Origin: an uncultured Bacteroides sp.
GTDB taxonomy: Bacteria; Bacteroidota; Bacteroidia; Bacteroidales; Bacteroidaceae
DNA: 64,000 nucleotides
Direction of reading: 5' to 3'
Assembly: GCA_900553815.1 (NCBI GenBank)
Contig: USEY01000002.1
Location: forward strand, 1-64,000
Position numbers and translations under genes: made by a program. Shown piece after piece: positions 25,761-34,265 of this stretch. Positions within the stretch are counted from its first letter, which is position 1, and the number at the start of each line of letters is the position of its first letter. Under the pieces are notes generated by a model that saw only the letters and a program-made list of their open reading frames with translations, was not told the origin of the DNA and did no database searches.

Positions 25761-25876
25761 GTTTCCTATCATTTCCCTATATGGAAACTTTCGTTTCCAT
25801 ATAGGGAAACAGTTGTTTCTTCCTTTGGAAACTGTCGTTTCCTACTATGGGAACAACAGTTTCTCCGTAAGGAAAC
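25761..25876. repeat. 22-bp palindrome array, class II, after the MACPF operon
   Basis: GGAAAC-type arms begin at 25783, 25805, 25827, 25849 and 25871, and GTTTC arms at 25793, 25815, 25837 and 25859, each exactly 22 bp apart. The first unit reads GGAAACTTTCGTTTCC. The layout matches the array at 10729, so the MACPF operon is bracketed by two arrays of the same class. The rest of the 655-bp gap 25442-26096 contains no gene I can support. Confidence 0.9.
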
Positions 25877-26096
25877 AATTATAACTACCGATTATCAACC
25901 CTTATACTACCAATATAAGCCACTTAACATCCATCGCTTTCGCTGCCATCGCTGTGCAACCGGGCTCAACTGTGTGGAGGTTATAGTGCACTCACAGGAG
26001 AATGGCACCATACAGAAAAATACGAATGAGGCAGTTCGTGTTGCGATTACAAAAGCGATTTAGCCATCAGAAAGCAAGGCAAAAAAAGAGCCAAAG

Positions 26097-27023
26097 CTAT
26101 ACCAAGAACTCAAACTCAGTCAGAGCCAGACGAACAATATCACCAGGTTGAAGCAAATACACTTCGCCGGGCACTACTCTCCGATTGTTTACGCAATTCG
26201 GATTAGGCGATTTTATACCTACAAGACTATAGACAAAAGTATCATCGCCCTGACGGCTGACATCAATATATACCTGTTCGCGCCGACTAATGTAGCACTG
26301 AGGGTCGTCCACGTATATACGATTCCCGGCGCTGTCATCGTTGATTACCGTATGCTCACTCCAGCGGCACAGCACGTTGCGCCCGGGCATCAACCGGTAT
26401 ATCTTACCCGACTGTCGCCCACGCAATACTCCCGGTTCCTTGCTGGCGTAGCATATCGTTGGTGCCATGGCTTGCTGAAAGTCGGGCACCAGCTTCTTCA
26501 TTACTTCATTCAGCCCCCACAAGTCACCGTCGAGCGTACCGGTTTCGTGTCCTTCAGAGTAGCCGCGGAAGTACTCACGCCCAGCTCCATCGTACAGCCG
26601 CAATTCCATACGCCCTCCTCCCACACTATACATGTCATTCCGGCCGGAAAACTGATAAAGTTCAACATCGGCTATCTGCCTCAGGCAATCATCCAACCAC
26701 CTCCTGGGATTAGCATATAGCCGCCGGTTCAGCAGACCATCGTAATTGTACGTAGCCAGTTCTGCGCCCACCGGGTTAAACGCATCCACCGGTTCGCGAC
26801 CTACTCCAACAGTCAGTGTATAGTCACGCTTAAACTCGGGCGGCACACTGCCAGCTCTGTTCTCCCAATAGAAGGCAGACGTATCGGGCCTGACCACCAG
26901 CCGCTCGCGTACCAATGGTGCCGGTTTTGCTACAGACGAACCTGTGGAAGCACAAAAAGGACAACAATCGCCATATATATCCGACTCATACTGATGACCG
27001 TTTGCACATTTCCTTTTAGCCAT
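26097..27023 (-). CDS. zinc-ribbon and FHA-like domain protein
   Basis: This 308-residue soluble protein begins with a probable zinc ribbon (KCANGHQY then GDCCPFC, four cysteines and a histidine in the first 30 residues). The C-terminal 100 residues look like a forkhead-associated phosphothreonine-binding domain, with YRLMPGRNVLCR near its start, a CYISRREQ segment where FHA domains have their Ser-Arg-x-His loop, and a final VYLLQPGDIVRLALTEFEF. The middle region (about 60-200) is not recognised. FHA proteins often work with Ser/Thr kinases, but none is adjacent. The ATG at 27023 is preferred over the one at 27029 because AGGAG sits 6 nt before it. Confidence 0.65.
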   Translation of the reverse strand: MAKRKCANGHQYESDIYGDCCPFCASTGSSVAKPAPLVRERLVVRPDTSAFYWENRAGSVPPEFKRDYTLTVGVGREPVDAFNPVGAELATYNYDGLLNRRLYANPRRWLDDCLRQIADVELYQFSGRNDMYSVGGGRMELRLYDGAGREYFRGYSEGHETGTLDGDLWGLNEVMKKLVPDFQQAMAPTICYASKEPGVLRGRQSGKIYRLMPGRNVLCRWSEHTVINDDSAGNRIYVDDPQCYISRREQVYIDVSRQGDDTFVYSLVGIKSPNPNCVNNRRVVPGEVYLLQPGDIVRLALTEFEFLV

Positions 27024-27155
27024 ACTCATCTCCTTTTAATAAGACATTCTGTTACTTATGGACAAATATACAGGTATTAATTCAGAAAAACAAGCTATCC
27101 GTATAGCAAGAACTGACGACACGTAAATTTAAACATAAAATAGGGTATTCTCCAC

Positions 27156-28475
27156 CTACCTCGCCAACCAAGGTTCAGGATTCAGCTTCTCCTTCTCGCG
27201 GCGCAACTGGAAGTGGAGGACGGTGCGTCCGCCGTCGGCTCCGTCAGAGAATACCTCTCCCAGGGTCTGGCCGGTCTTCACTTCGTCGTCCTGCTTCACG
27301 GTAGCAGTGGACAGGTTGCAGTAGACGGTGATGTAGGCACCGTGGCGCACCAGGATGTTGAACAGTCCGTTGAGCTTGAAGACGGCGGCCACACGGCCGT
27401 TGAAGACGGCACGAGCCTGTGCGCCGGGCTTGCCTTGCAGGTCTATGCCCTTGTTGTCGAGCTTCACGTTGCGCAGGCCCTCCACGCTGTACTGTCCGTA
27501 GTGGCTGGTAATGAGGTATGGGCCGGTGATGGGCACGGGCAGGCGGCCTTTGTTCTCGGCAAAGCTGCCCGAGAGGGTACGGTCGGCACGATTCATGTTG
27601 AAGCGCTCCATCGGAGCAGCCTTCGACGGCTTGCCCGAGGCGGACGACGACGTACCGGCATCGCCTTTCTTGTTGGCAGCGGCTGCCTTTCGGCGCGCTT
27701 CGGCTTCGCGGAGGGCCTCTTCCTCGGCGCGCTTGCGGGCTTTCTCTATTTCTTCGGCTATGAGCTTGTCAATGCGGGCATTCAGCTGGTTGGCCTCGCG
27801 GCGCTTGCGGGCCAGTTCCTGTTGCAGGCTCTTCTGCTTGCGGCGCAGTCCGGCCACGATGTCCTTCTTCTGCTTCTCCTGCTCCTCCAGCTTTTTCTTC
27901 TCGGCCTCGCCCTCGGCCACCAGGCTTTCCTTGGCAGCCCTGACGCGACGCAGCTCTTCCTGCTTGTTGGTCAGCTCCTGCTGCTTGCGCTTTATCTCCT
28001 CGCCCTGCATGCGTTGCCAGGTGGCATACTCGCGCACATAGCGCATGCGGCGGTAGGTCTGCTCCAGCGTCTTGGCAGAAAAAATGAACATCAGCTTCTC
28101 TTCGATGGAACGGTTCTTATAGAGGTGCTGCACGGAGGCCTCGTACTTCTTCTTCTTGTCCTTCAGCTCGGCACGCAAGCGGGTCAGCTGGCGGTTGAGC
28201 GACGCCTGCTCGCGGTCGATACGCTCCAGGTCACCGTTGATGACCTGTATGTAGCGTTTGCGCTCCTCTATCTGTCCGTTGAGCGAGGCCAGCCCATCGA
28301 GCATACTGCCCACGTCCTTGCCGGTACGTTTCAGCAAGGTTTCCTGCTCGGCAATCTGCTTTTGCAGGTCGCCGCGCTTGTTTTGCAGTTCCTTAATGAG
28401 TTTGTTTTCTTGCGCCAGCGCGGCCAGCGACCAGACGAAACAAGCCAGACACAGGCAGAGGAGACGGTTTATCAT
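27156..28475 (-). CDS. EnvC-like coiled-coil protein with degenerate M23 (LytM) domain
   Basis: This 439-residue exported protein has a signal peptide ending near LAALAQ, long coiled coils (about 25-125 and 155-275, rich in Glu, Lys, Arg and Gln) and a C-terminal peptidase M23/LytM fold (about 320-439). The zinc ligands of active LytM enzymes (HxxxD and HxH) are partly missing: the first motif reads NKGID and the last HFQ. E. coli EnvC is also catalytically dead and activates cell-wall amidases at the division site, so an amidase-activator role fits. The gene is the last of a minus-strand operon and its ATG overlaps the stop of the DUF4292 gene by 4 bp. Confidence 0.85.
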   Translation of the reverse strand: MINRLLCLCLACFVWSLAALAQENKLIKELQNKRGDLQKQIAEQETLLKRTGKDVGSMLDGLASLNGQIEERKRYIQVINGDLERIDREQASLNRQLTRLRAELKDKKKKYEASVQHLYKNRSIEEKLMFIFSAKTLEQTYRRMRYVREYATWQRMQGEEIKRKQQELTNKQEELRRVRAAKESLVAEGEAEKKKLEEQEKQKKDIVAGLRRKQKSLQQELARKRREANQLNARIDKLIAEEIEKARKRAEEEALREAEARRKAAAANKKGDAGTSSSASGKPSKAAPMERFNMNRADRTLSGSFAENKGRLPVPITGPYLITSHYGQYSVEGLRNVKLDNKGIDLQGKPGAQARAVFNGRVAAVFKLNGLFNILVRHGAYITVYCNLSTATVKQDDEVKTGQTLGEVFSDGADGGRTVLHFQLRREKEKLNPEPWLAR

Positions 28476-29080
28476 AAGCTAAGCAGCATTTCCAGTATTT
28501 CCTTCAGTTCTACTTTGCGGTATCGCGACGACACCTCGGTGGGCGTCAGGCTGAGAGGCTTGTCGGAAAAGTCCGAAAGCTCAATCTTTCCTTTCTTCAG
28601 GCTGGGGATGCCCAGTTCTTCGCCTGTCAGGCTGCGCTTGGCTCCGGGCTTGGAGGCCTTGAAAAGCATCTTCTCCAACGATTCGAAACCTACCTTACGG
28701 GGCAGCAGTCCGCGCAGTTCCTGACGGGTGAGGCGGGCATAGCGCTTGCCCATGCGGTCGACCAGCAGGATGTAGTCGGGTGCCACCTCCACACGTGCCA
28801 CCTCGGAGCGCAACACGGGCATGAGGAAGGAGAGCTGCATCAGCTCACCGCCTTGCAGCTTCATGGTGCCGCTCACGGTGTAGACGGCATCCTTCGTCGG
28901 TATCGTCAGCTTGACCTTGGACGACAGGCAGTCGGCAGCCGTCTTGCGTGCGGTTCCGGCCGTCTTACAGCCAGCCAGTGCCACCAGCATGAGCAGAAGC
29001 AAAGGCAACACACGCCAAGCGCCGACGCTTACAGTCGACAAGCGGCTGGCGCGATTATGGAGTAGTGGTTGGTTCATCAT
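28472..29080 (-). CDS. DUF4292 lipoprotein (LolB-like fold possible)
   Basis: This roughly 202-residue lipoprotein has a signal peptide and lipobox (LVALAGC) about 35 residues in, then a domain resembling DUF4292, with alternating beta-strand segments (KVKLTIPTKDAVYTVSGTMKLQ, then EVAPDYILLVDRMGKRYARLTRQEL). This family is widespread in Bacteroidetes and is thought to share the half-barrel fold of LolA/LolB lipoprotein carriers. The start (29080 or 29077, two adjacent ATGs) overlaps the end of the TPR gene by about 25 bp, and its stop overlaps the EnvC-like start, so the three genes are tightly coupled. Its exact function is not established. Confidence 0.75.
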   Translation of the reverse strand: MMNQPLLHNRASRLSTVSVGAWRVLPLLLLMLVALAGCKTAGTARKTAADCLSSKVKLTIPTKDAVYTVSGTMKLQGGELMQLSFLMPVLRSEVARVEVAPDYILLVDRMGKRYARLTRQELRGLLPRKVGFESLEKMLFKASKPGAKRSLTGEELGIPSLKKGKIELSDFSDKPLSLTPTEVSSRYRKVELKEILEMLLSL

Positions 29081-30920
29081 TGGGAATGTATTTTTTCTGT
29101 TTAATCTTTTGTTCCAATGTCTTGGTGTCGATGCCCTTTTCCTTGGCCAACTGCCACAGCTCAAGGGCACGGTCCACGTCGCCCGTCATGTAGCAGATGT
29201 CGCCGCCATGCTCAATGATGCCGGCACTGTCGCCACCTTCGTTCTTCATGGCCTCCTCTATGTAGATGCGGGCCTCGGCATAGTTGCCCTTCTCAAAAAG
29301 AATCCAGGCATAGGTGTCGAGGTAAGTAGCATTGGCAGGCTCGGCCTTGATGGTGCGATAGCTCATCTCCTCGGCCTTGTCCAGCTCCCGGCGTTCCAGC
29401 GAGAGGTAGTAGGCATAGTTGTTGAGCACACCTATGTTGTCGGGGTGATAGACCAGCGACGAATCGTAGGCGGCAAAGGCCTCGGCCGGATTTCCCTTGC
29501 TGTAGCAGGCGTCACCAATGATGGCGTAGAAGTCAGACACCACCTCCTTGTTGCTCTGCGGCGTCACCTGCTTCAAGGCACGCCGACAGATGTTGAGGGC
29601 ATCGTCGGTACGCTCGGCCTGGTTGTAGGATATGGCCAGGTAGAAGTAGAACTCCAGCCTGTCGGGATTGGCCTCCACGCCCCCCTCACACAGGGCGGTC
29701 ACGTCGGCATAGTCTTCCTTCTTGATGGCCTCGCCCAGCAGGGTCATGCGGGCAGCGGTATTGGTAGGGTCGAGCTCCAGCACCTTGCGCAATACGGGCA
29801 CGGCCAGGGGCGTCATGTTCTTGCTGATGAGATACTGCGCATAGAGCAGGGGCAGCTGCGGGTCGTCGGGCTCCACCTCCAGAATGCGGTCGAAGAGGCT
29901 GATAATACGGCAACTGTCGCCACCCTGCTGCTCGTTCTCCACGATGAGTTGTCTCATGACGGTGAGTTTCGTAGCGTCTTCCACCTTCTTGTTCAGCAGC
30001 AAGGTGTCAATCTGCTGCTCGTAGAGTTCCTTCTGTCCGGTCTGCTCATAGTAGGAAGCCAGCGAGTAAAGCGCCATCACGTTGTCGGGCTCCTCGGCCA
30101 GTACCTTCTGGTAGATGTCGTAGGCCTGCTGCTCCTTGCCGTTTTGCAGGAAAGCGTCGCCCAATACCACCTGGTAGCGATAGTCCTTGGGATACTCGGC
30201 CACCAGACTTTCTATCTCGCGGAAGGCGCGCTTGTTGTCCTTCATCTGGAGGTAGATGCGGAATTTTTCCATCGTTATCTGCTCGTTCTTGCCTATGCGC
30301 GCCTCGATGCGGTCGAGGGTAGTGATGACTTGTTGGTAGTCTTCCTCGCGGTTGTAGATTTCGAGCAAGTTGTAGAGCGGGTCCAGCTTGTCGGTGAAGC
30401 GCAGGCTCATTTGCTCCAGCAGGTCGGCAGCCTTGGCCACGGAGTCTTGCTGCATGTAGAGGTTGCTCAGTGCCTGGCTATACCAGTAGTTGTCGGGGGC
30501 ATAGCGCACAGCCTTCTCCAGCGTGGCCAGTGCACGGTCGGTCTGCTTCAGGTAGAGGCAGTATTGCGTCTTCTCGTAGAGAGCCGTGGGTGCACAAGGA
30601 TTGATGGCGAGGCAGTGCTCTATCAGCTCCATGGCGGCAGCGTAGTTTTTCTTCAGCTTCAGACGGCTGGCCTCCAGGTAGTAGTAGTCGTACTTGCGTT
30701 GCTGCTCGGGCGTGAGCTGGGGTGCGGGCTCGGCGGCGGGCAACGGGTCTTGTTCCTTGCGTTTCTTCTTGTCCTTCTTGTCGGCAGGCTTTTTCTTGTC
30801 CACGACACCGGCATCAGCCAGCAGGGTCGAAGCCGTCTGTCCACCCGCCAAGGCAGCATAGGACGAGAGGCACAAGGCGCTCATCCACAGCGTTATCAGT
30901 ATTCTAATGGCTATTCTCAT
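29055..30920 (-). CDS. exported tetratricopeptide repeat protein
   Basis: This 621-residue protein has a signal peptide (about 1-26), a Lys/Pro-rich linker with DKKKPADKKDKKKRK, and then TPR repeats over most of its length, such as AAAMELIEHCLAINPCAPTA, ALATLEKAVRYAPDNYWY and AFAAYDSSLVYHPDNIGVLNNYAY. It is probably a periplasmic or outer-membrane-associated scaffold. It lies 15 bp after dut and overlaps the DUF4292 gene. The gene order dut, TPR, DUF4292, EnvC-like peptidase recurs in Bacteroides as I recall, hinting at a shared envelope role. No catalytic motif is visible. Confidence 0.8.
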   Translation of the reverse strand: MRIAIRILITLWMSALCLSSYAALAGGQTASTLLADAGVVDKKKPADKKDKKKRKEQDPLPAAEPAPQLTPEQQRKYDYYYLEASRLKLKKNYAAAMELIEHCLAINPCAPTALYEKTQYCLYLKQTDRALATLEKAVRYAPDNYWYSQALSNLYMQQDSVAKAADLLEQMSLRFTDKLDPLYNLLEIYNREEDYQQVITTLDRIEARIGKNEQITMEKFRIYLQMKDNKRAFREIESLVAEYPKDYRYQVVLGDAFLQNGKEQQAYDIYQKVLAEEPDNVMALYSLASYYEQTGQKELYEQQIDTLLLNKKVEDATKLTVMRQLIVENEQQGGDSCRIISLFDRILEVEPDDPQLPLLYAQYLISKNMTPLAVPVLRKVLELDPTNTAARMTLLGEAIKKEDYADVTALCEGGVEANPDRLEFYFYLAISYNQAERTDDALNICRRALKQVTPQSNKEVVSDFYAIIGDACYSKGNPAEAFAAYDSSLVYHPDNIGVLNNYAYYLSLERRELDKAEEMSYRTIKAEPANATYLDTYAWILFEKGNYAEARIYIEEAMKNEGGDSAGIIEHGGDICYMTGDVDRALELWQLAKEKGIDTKTLEQKIKQKKYIPNDEPTTTP

Positions 30921-30935
30921 GCTGTTATGCTTGCT

Positions 30936-31373
30936 TTACTTCTTACCAGTGTGTCCGAATCCGCCTGCTCCACGCTGCGTTTCGTCCAGCACTTCCATTT
31001 CTTCCCACTCGGCCTGCTCGTGGCGGGCAATCACCATCTGGGCCACGCGCTCACCGTCTTCGATAACAAACGGCTCGGACGAAAGGTTGACCAGGATGAT
31101 GCAGATTTCGCCGCGATAGTCTGCGTCAATGGTGCCGGGCGAATTGAGCACCGTGATGCCTTTCTTCAGGGCCAGGCCACTGCGCGGGCGCACCTGTGCC
31201 TCGTAGCCTTCGGGCAGGGCAATGTAGAGGCCGGTAGGAACCAGGCAACGCTGAAGAGGAGCCAGCGTCAGGGGCTCGGAAAGGTTGGCACGGAGGTCGA
31301 CACCGGCCGACAGGGCCGTGGCGTATGCGGGCAACGGATGCTTTGATTTATTGATGATTTGTACTTTCAACAT
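30936..31373 (-). CDS. dut: deoxyuridine 5'-triphosphate nucleotidohydrolase (dUTPase)
   Basis: This 145-residue trimeric dUTPase hydrolyses dUTP to dUMP and pyrophosphate, keeping uracil out of DNA and supplying dTMP synthesis. All five motifs are visible: [38 protein letters not shown] and the C-terminal [10 protein letters not shown] that closes over the active site. It is the first gene of a minus-strand operon and is divergent from dgt, another enzyme that trims dNTP pools, with a 192-bp shared intergenic region. Confidence 0.97.
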   Translation of the reverse strand: MLKVQIINKSKHPLPAYATALSAGVDLRANLSEPLTLAPLQRCLVPTGLYIALPEGYEAQVRPRSGLALKKGITVLNSPGTIDADYRGEICIILVNLSSEPFVIEDGERVAQMVIARHEQAEWEEMEVLDETQRGAGGFGHTGKK

Positions 31374-31418
31374 GGTTTGTTTGTTGGGTTTATTATACTT
31401 ACATAAATTCTTAACGGG

Positions 31419-31426
31419 CGAAAGTA
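31419..31426 (-). promoter_or_regulatory. possible -7 box for dut
   Basis: TACTTTCG on the minus strand departs from TAnnTTTG at one base and lies 45 bp upstream of the dut start. It is the best candidate in the divergent gap. Confidence 0.35.
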
Positions 31427-31448
31427 CGGAATTTGAAGCAAATAGTCA

Positions 31449-31456
31449 TACATTTG
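31449..31456 (+). promoter_or_regulatory. -7 box for dgt
   Basis: TACATTTG matches TAnnTTTG and lies 109 bp before the dgt ATG at 31566. The spacing to the nearest TTTG (31432-31435) is short for a -33 box. Confidence 0.45.
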
Positions 31457-31565
31457 CAGTTAAATTATGACAAAGAAGGGCGGAGGGCACCGTTTGAAGC
31501 ACCCAACGGCAAGAAACCCAGGAAACGGCTGACCGTCTGCCCATCAAGAAAAAACGACTGCTGAC

Positions 31566-32900
31566 ATGACAATGGACTGGAACAAACTCATCTCGGCCAA
31601 ACGCTTCGGCCTGGAAGAATATCACAGGGAACGGCAGGAAAACCGCTCCGAGTTTCAACGCGACTACGACCGGCTTATCTTCTCGGCGCCCTTCCGGCGG
31701 CTGCAGAACAAGACGCAGGTGTTTCCGCTACCGGGCAGCATTTTTGTGCACAACAGGCTGACGCACAGTCTGGAGGTATCGTGCGTGGGCCGCTCGCTGG
31801 GCAACGACGTGAGCAAAGCACTGCTGGAGCGGCATCCTGAACTGGGCGACTCGTATCTGACAGAGATTGGCTCCATCGTATCGGCCGCCTGCCTGGCCCA
31901 CGACCTGGGCAATCCGCCCTTCGGGCACTCGGGCGAGCGCGCCATCTCCACCTTCTTCTCCGAAGGCAAAGGCCTGCCGCTGAAGGAGGAACTGAGCAAG
32001 GCACAATGGGAAGACCTCATCCACTTCGAAGGAAACGCCAACGCCTTCCGCCTGCTGACCCACCAGTTTGAGGGACGACGCAAGGGAGGCTTCGTACTGA
32101 CCTACTCCACGCTGGCCAGCATCGTAAAATACCCCTATTCATCGAAGCTGGCGGGCCAGAAATCGAAGTTCGGCTTCTTCAAGCCGGAGGAAGAAAGCTT
32201 CCGCCGCATTGCCGACGAGCTGGGCATGAAGCAGCTGAGCGACGAGCCGCTGAAGTATGCCCGCCATCCGCTGGTCTACCTGGTAGAGGCAGCCGACGAC
32301 ATCTGCTACCAGCTGATGGACATTGAGGACGCGCACAAGCTGAAACTGCTGACCACGGCCGAGACGCAGGAACTGCTGTTCGGCTACTTCACCGCCGAGC
32401 GGCAGGAACACATGAGGCAGACACTGAAGATGGTGAGCGACGTCAACGAGCAGATAGCCTACCTGCGCTCGTGCGTAGTAGGCCTGCTGGTGAAGGAGTG
32501 CACACGGGTGTTCCTCGACAACGAAGAACAGATACTGAACGGGGAGTTCGAAGGCAGCCTCATCAAGCACATCGGGCAGCTGCCTGCTGCCGCCTACAGC
32601 CACTGCGCACAGGTGTCGCTGGAGAAAATCTACCGCTCACGCGACGTGCTGGACATCGAGCTGGCCGGTTTCCGCATCATCAGCACCCTGCTCGAACTGA
32701 TGATTGACGCCGTGCGCTCGCCACAGAAGGCTTACTCGCAGCTGCTTATCAACCGCGTATCGAGTCAGTACAAGATACATGCCGAAGACTTTGGCGAACG
32801 CATTCAGGCGGTGCTCGACTATCTGTCGGGCATGACCGACGTCTTTGCCCTCGACCTCTATCGGAAGATTAACGGAAACAGGTTGCCGGAAATCAGTTAA
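31566..32900 (+). CDS. dgt: deoxyguanosinetriphosphate triphosphohydrolase-like HD protein
   Basis: This 444-residue cytosolic HD-domain enzyme would release tripolyphosphate from dGTP or other dNTPs. The metal-binding HD residues are in RLTHSLEV and AHDLGNPPFGHSGE; a further aspartate lies in VEAADDICYQ. The N-terminal segment (FQRDYDRLIFSAPFRRLQNKTQ) is typical of the dGTPase family. The start could be the ATG at 31566 or 31572. It faces away from dut across a common intergenic region and ends in a bidirectional terminator shared with the convergent glycine-lipid gene. Confidence 0.92.
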   Translation: MTMDWNKLISAKRFGLEEYHRERQENRSEFQRDYDRLIFSAPFRRLQNKTQVFPLPGSIFVHNRLTHSLEVSCVGRSLGNDVSKALLERHPELGDSYLTEIGSIVSAACLAHDLGNPPFGHSGERAISTFFSEGKGLPLKEELSKAQWEDLIHFEGNANAFRLLTHQFEGRRKGGFVLTYSTLASIVKYPYSSKLAGQKSKFGFFKPEEESFRRIADELGMKQLSDEPLKYARHPLVYLVEAADDICYQLMDIEDAHKLKLLTTAETQELLFGYFTAERQEHMRQTLKMVSDVNEQIAYLRSCVVGLLVKECTRVFLDNEEQILNGEFEGSLIKHIGQLPAAAYSHCAQVSLEKIYRSRDVLDIELAGFRIISTLLELMIDAVRSPQKAYSQLLINRVSSQYKIHAEDFGERIQAVLDYLSGMTDVFALDLYRKINGNRLPEIS

Positions 32901-32910
32901 GGCGTTATTC

Positions 32911-33121
32911 AGCGGTCAGCGGTTAGTGATGAGCGGTCAGTTGTTTGGCTCAGTGGTTAGAGGACAGTAATCGGCGGTTCTGTCATAAAACAGGCGGTGG
33001 GCGGTTAACGTTGAGTAGCAAGTTTTTTTGCTTGCACTACCTCGTTAACCGCCCACCGCGTTATTATGATATATTCAAAATCAGTCAGGCGCTAACCACT
33101 GATCACTAACCGCTGACCGCT
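32911..33121. repeat. nested inverted repeats with bidirectional terminator
   Basis: An outer perfect 20-bp inverted repeat (32911-32930 against 33102-33121) encloses an inner perfect 17-bp one (32994-33010 against 33043-33059). The inner loop contains a run of seven T and its own small GCAAG/CTTGC stem. The structure lies between the convergent dgt and glsB genes and would fold on either strand, so it is likely a bidirectional terminator plus a larger cruciform-capable element. Confidence 0.8.
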
Positions 33122-33130
33122 CACCCTACG

Positions 33131-34117
33131 TCATCTCAGCTCCATCTTCTGCCGTTGGGCAAAGAAGTAGCTTTTGGGGTCCTTGCAGTCATTCTCAATG
33201 AACGACTGGATGTGGCGCATACGCTTTTCGGCCAGAATCTCGTCAACGGCAATCAGGATGCCGGTCTCCTCCACGTCACCAAACTCGTCGTTGATGGCGG
33301 TGCCGAACATGCGCATCGTGGGGCTCAGGCTCATGTAAGCATTTACCAGCGGGGGAATGTTATAACCCAGCTTGCGGATTTCGGAGTTCAGGATGCGATA
33401 GTCGTCCTTAAACTCGTCCTTGCAGAACAGTGCCGCCAGCTGTGCCTCGTCAGTCTCCAGCTGCAGCGGGTCCATAGGCACCACCAGGTTGTCCTTGTCT
33501 ACAAAGTGCTTGCGCATGAAGTAGAGAATCATGTCGCGTCCATAGCGGTTGTAGCTGGGATACATCGTCACCTTGCCGAAGAAGTAATTCACATTGGGCA
33601 TTACCACCGTCAGCGCGCCCAGTCCGTCCCACAGATTGTCGAGAGCAAACAGTCCCTTGCTGCCGGCACGGGTCGACTGATATTCCAGCGTCACGAACGA
33701 ACGCCCCAGCTCTATGGTTGTAGGAAGATACTCCTTGAGAAATTTGTCGGAGAAGTGGAACATGTGCGACGTAGCCAGGATGGGAGCGCCTTTCTCGTCA
33801 AATCTGACGTCGGTTCCCAAGATGTAGCGGTAGCCTCCCAGTATTTCTTCGGCTTCGGGGTTCCATACAATCAGCTGTTTGTAGGGATTCTCCATCACGT
33901 CGTACTCGTCGATATCCATTGACTTGCCCGTTCCTCCACCGGCTGCACGGAACGCAATCTCGCGTAACCGACCGATTTCCTTCATGGTGTTTGGCGAGTC
34001 CTGCGCCGTAACAATGTAGATTTGGTTGTTACTCTTGTTCGTCATGCGCAGTCGCTTGTCTTCGGTCAACTCCGACTTCAGCAGGTCTTTACTTATTGGT
34101 GCAATAACATCTTCCAT
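33131..34117 (-). CDS. glsB: glycine N-acyltransferase GlsB-like (GNAT fold)
   Basis: This 328-residue acyltransferase resembles Bacteroides GlsB, which joins a 3-hydroxy fatty acid to glycine to make commendamide, the first step of glycine-lipid synthesis. GNAT-like features include ILGGYRYILG and the ELGRSFVTLEYQS segment; the family is also related to OlsB hemolysin-like acyltransferases. It lies 148 bp downstream of a PlsC-type gene on the same strand, the same pair I recall as glsA and glsB (BT_3458/BT_3459) in B. thetaiotaomicron. The start is placed at the ATG at 34117 (MEDVIAP) because the longer frame would need a TTG. Confidence 0.75.
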   Translation of the reverse strand: MEDVIAPISKDLLKSELTEDKRLRMTNKSNNQIYIVTAQDSPNTMKEIGRLREIAFRAAGGGTGKSMDIDEYDVMENPYKQLIVWNPEAEEILGGYRYILGTDVRFDEKGAPILATSHMFHFSDKFLKEYLPTTIELGRSFVTLEYQSTRAGSKGLFALDNLWDGLGALTVVMPNVNYFFGKVTMYPSYNRYGRDMILYFMRKHFVDKDNLVVPMDPLQLETDEAQLAALFCKDEFKDDYRILNSEIRKLGYNIPPLVNAYMSLSPTMRMFGTAINDEFGDVEETGILIAVDEILAEKRMRHIQSFIENDCKDPKSYFFAQRQKMELR

Positions 34118-34265
34118 ATCGTGCAATTATAGTTGTTTTCTTCATTAAACAAATACGCCAAGGCAGGCAAAACCAGGCAAGTCCTCTTTTCTCTCCAAAT
34201 ATGCTTATTCTCTACCAAAAATCTTTATTCTCATGTACATGCCCTCCGCCGGGACATTGTCATTG

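Noticed and set aside
25743..26063. A 106-codon frame over the class II array
   Set aside because: Its N-terminal half is just the translated GTTTCC/GGAAAC repeats; a 22-bp period shifts the frame at each unit, so coding selection is implausible.
27156..28475. Active M23 endopeptidase
   Set aside because: The zinc-binding histidines are incomplete (NKGID, HFQ), so it is called an EnvC-like activator instead of an enzyme.
28911..31346. An 811-codon plus-strand open frame
   Set aside because: It is antisense to the DUF4292, TPR and dut genes, which have clear domains. It is a shadow produced by GC-rich codon usage.
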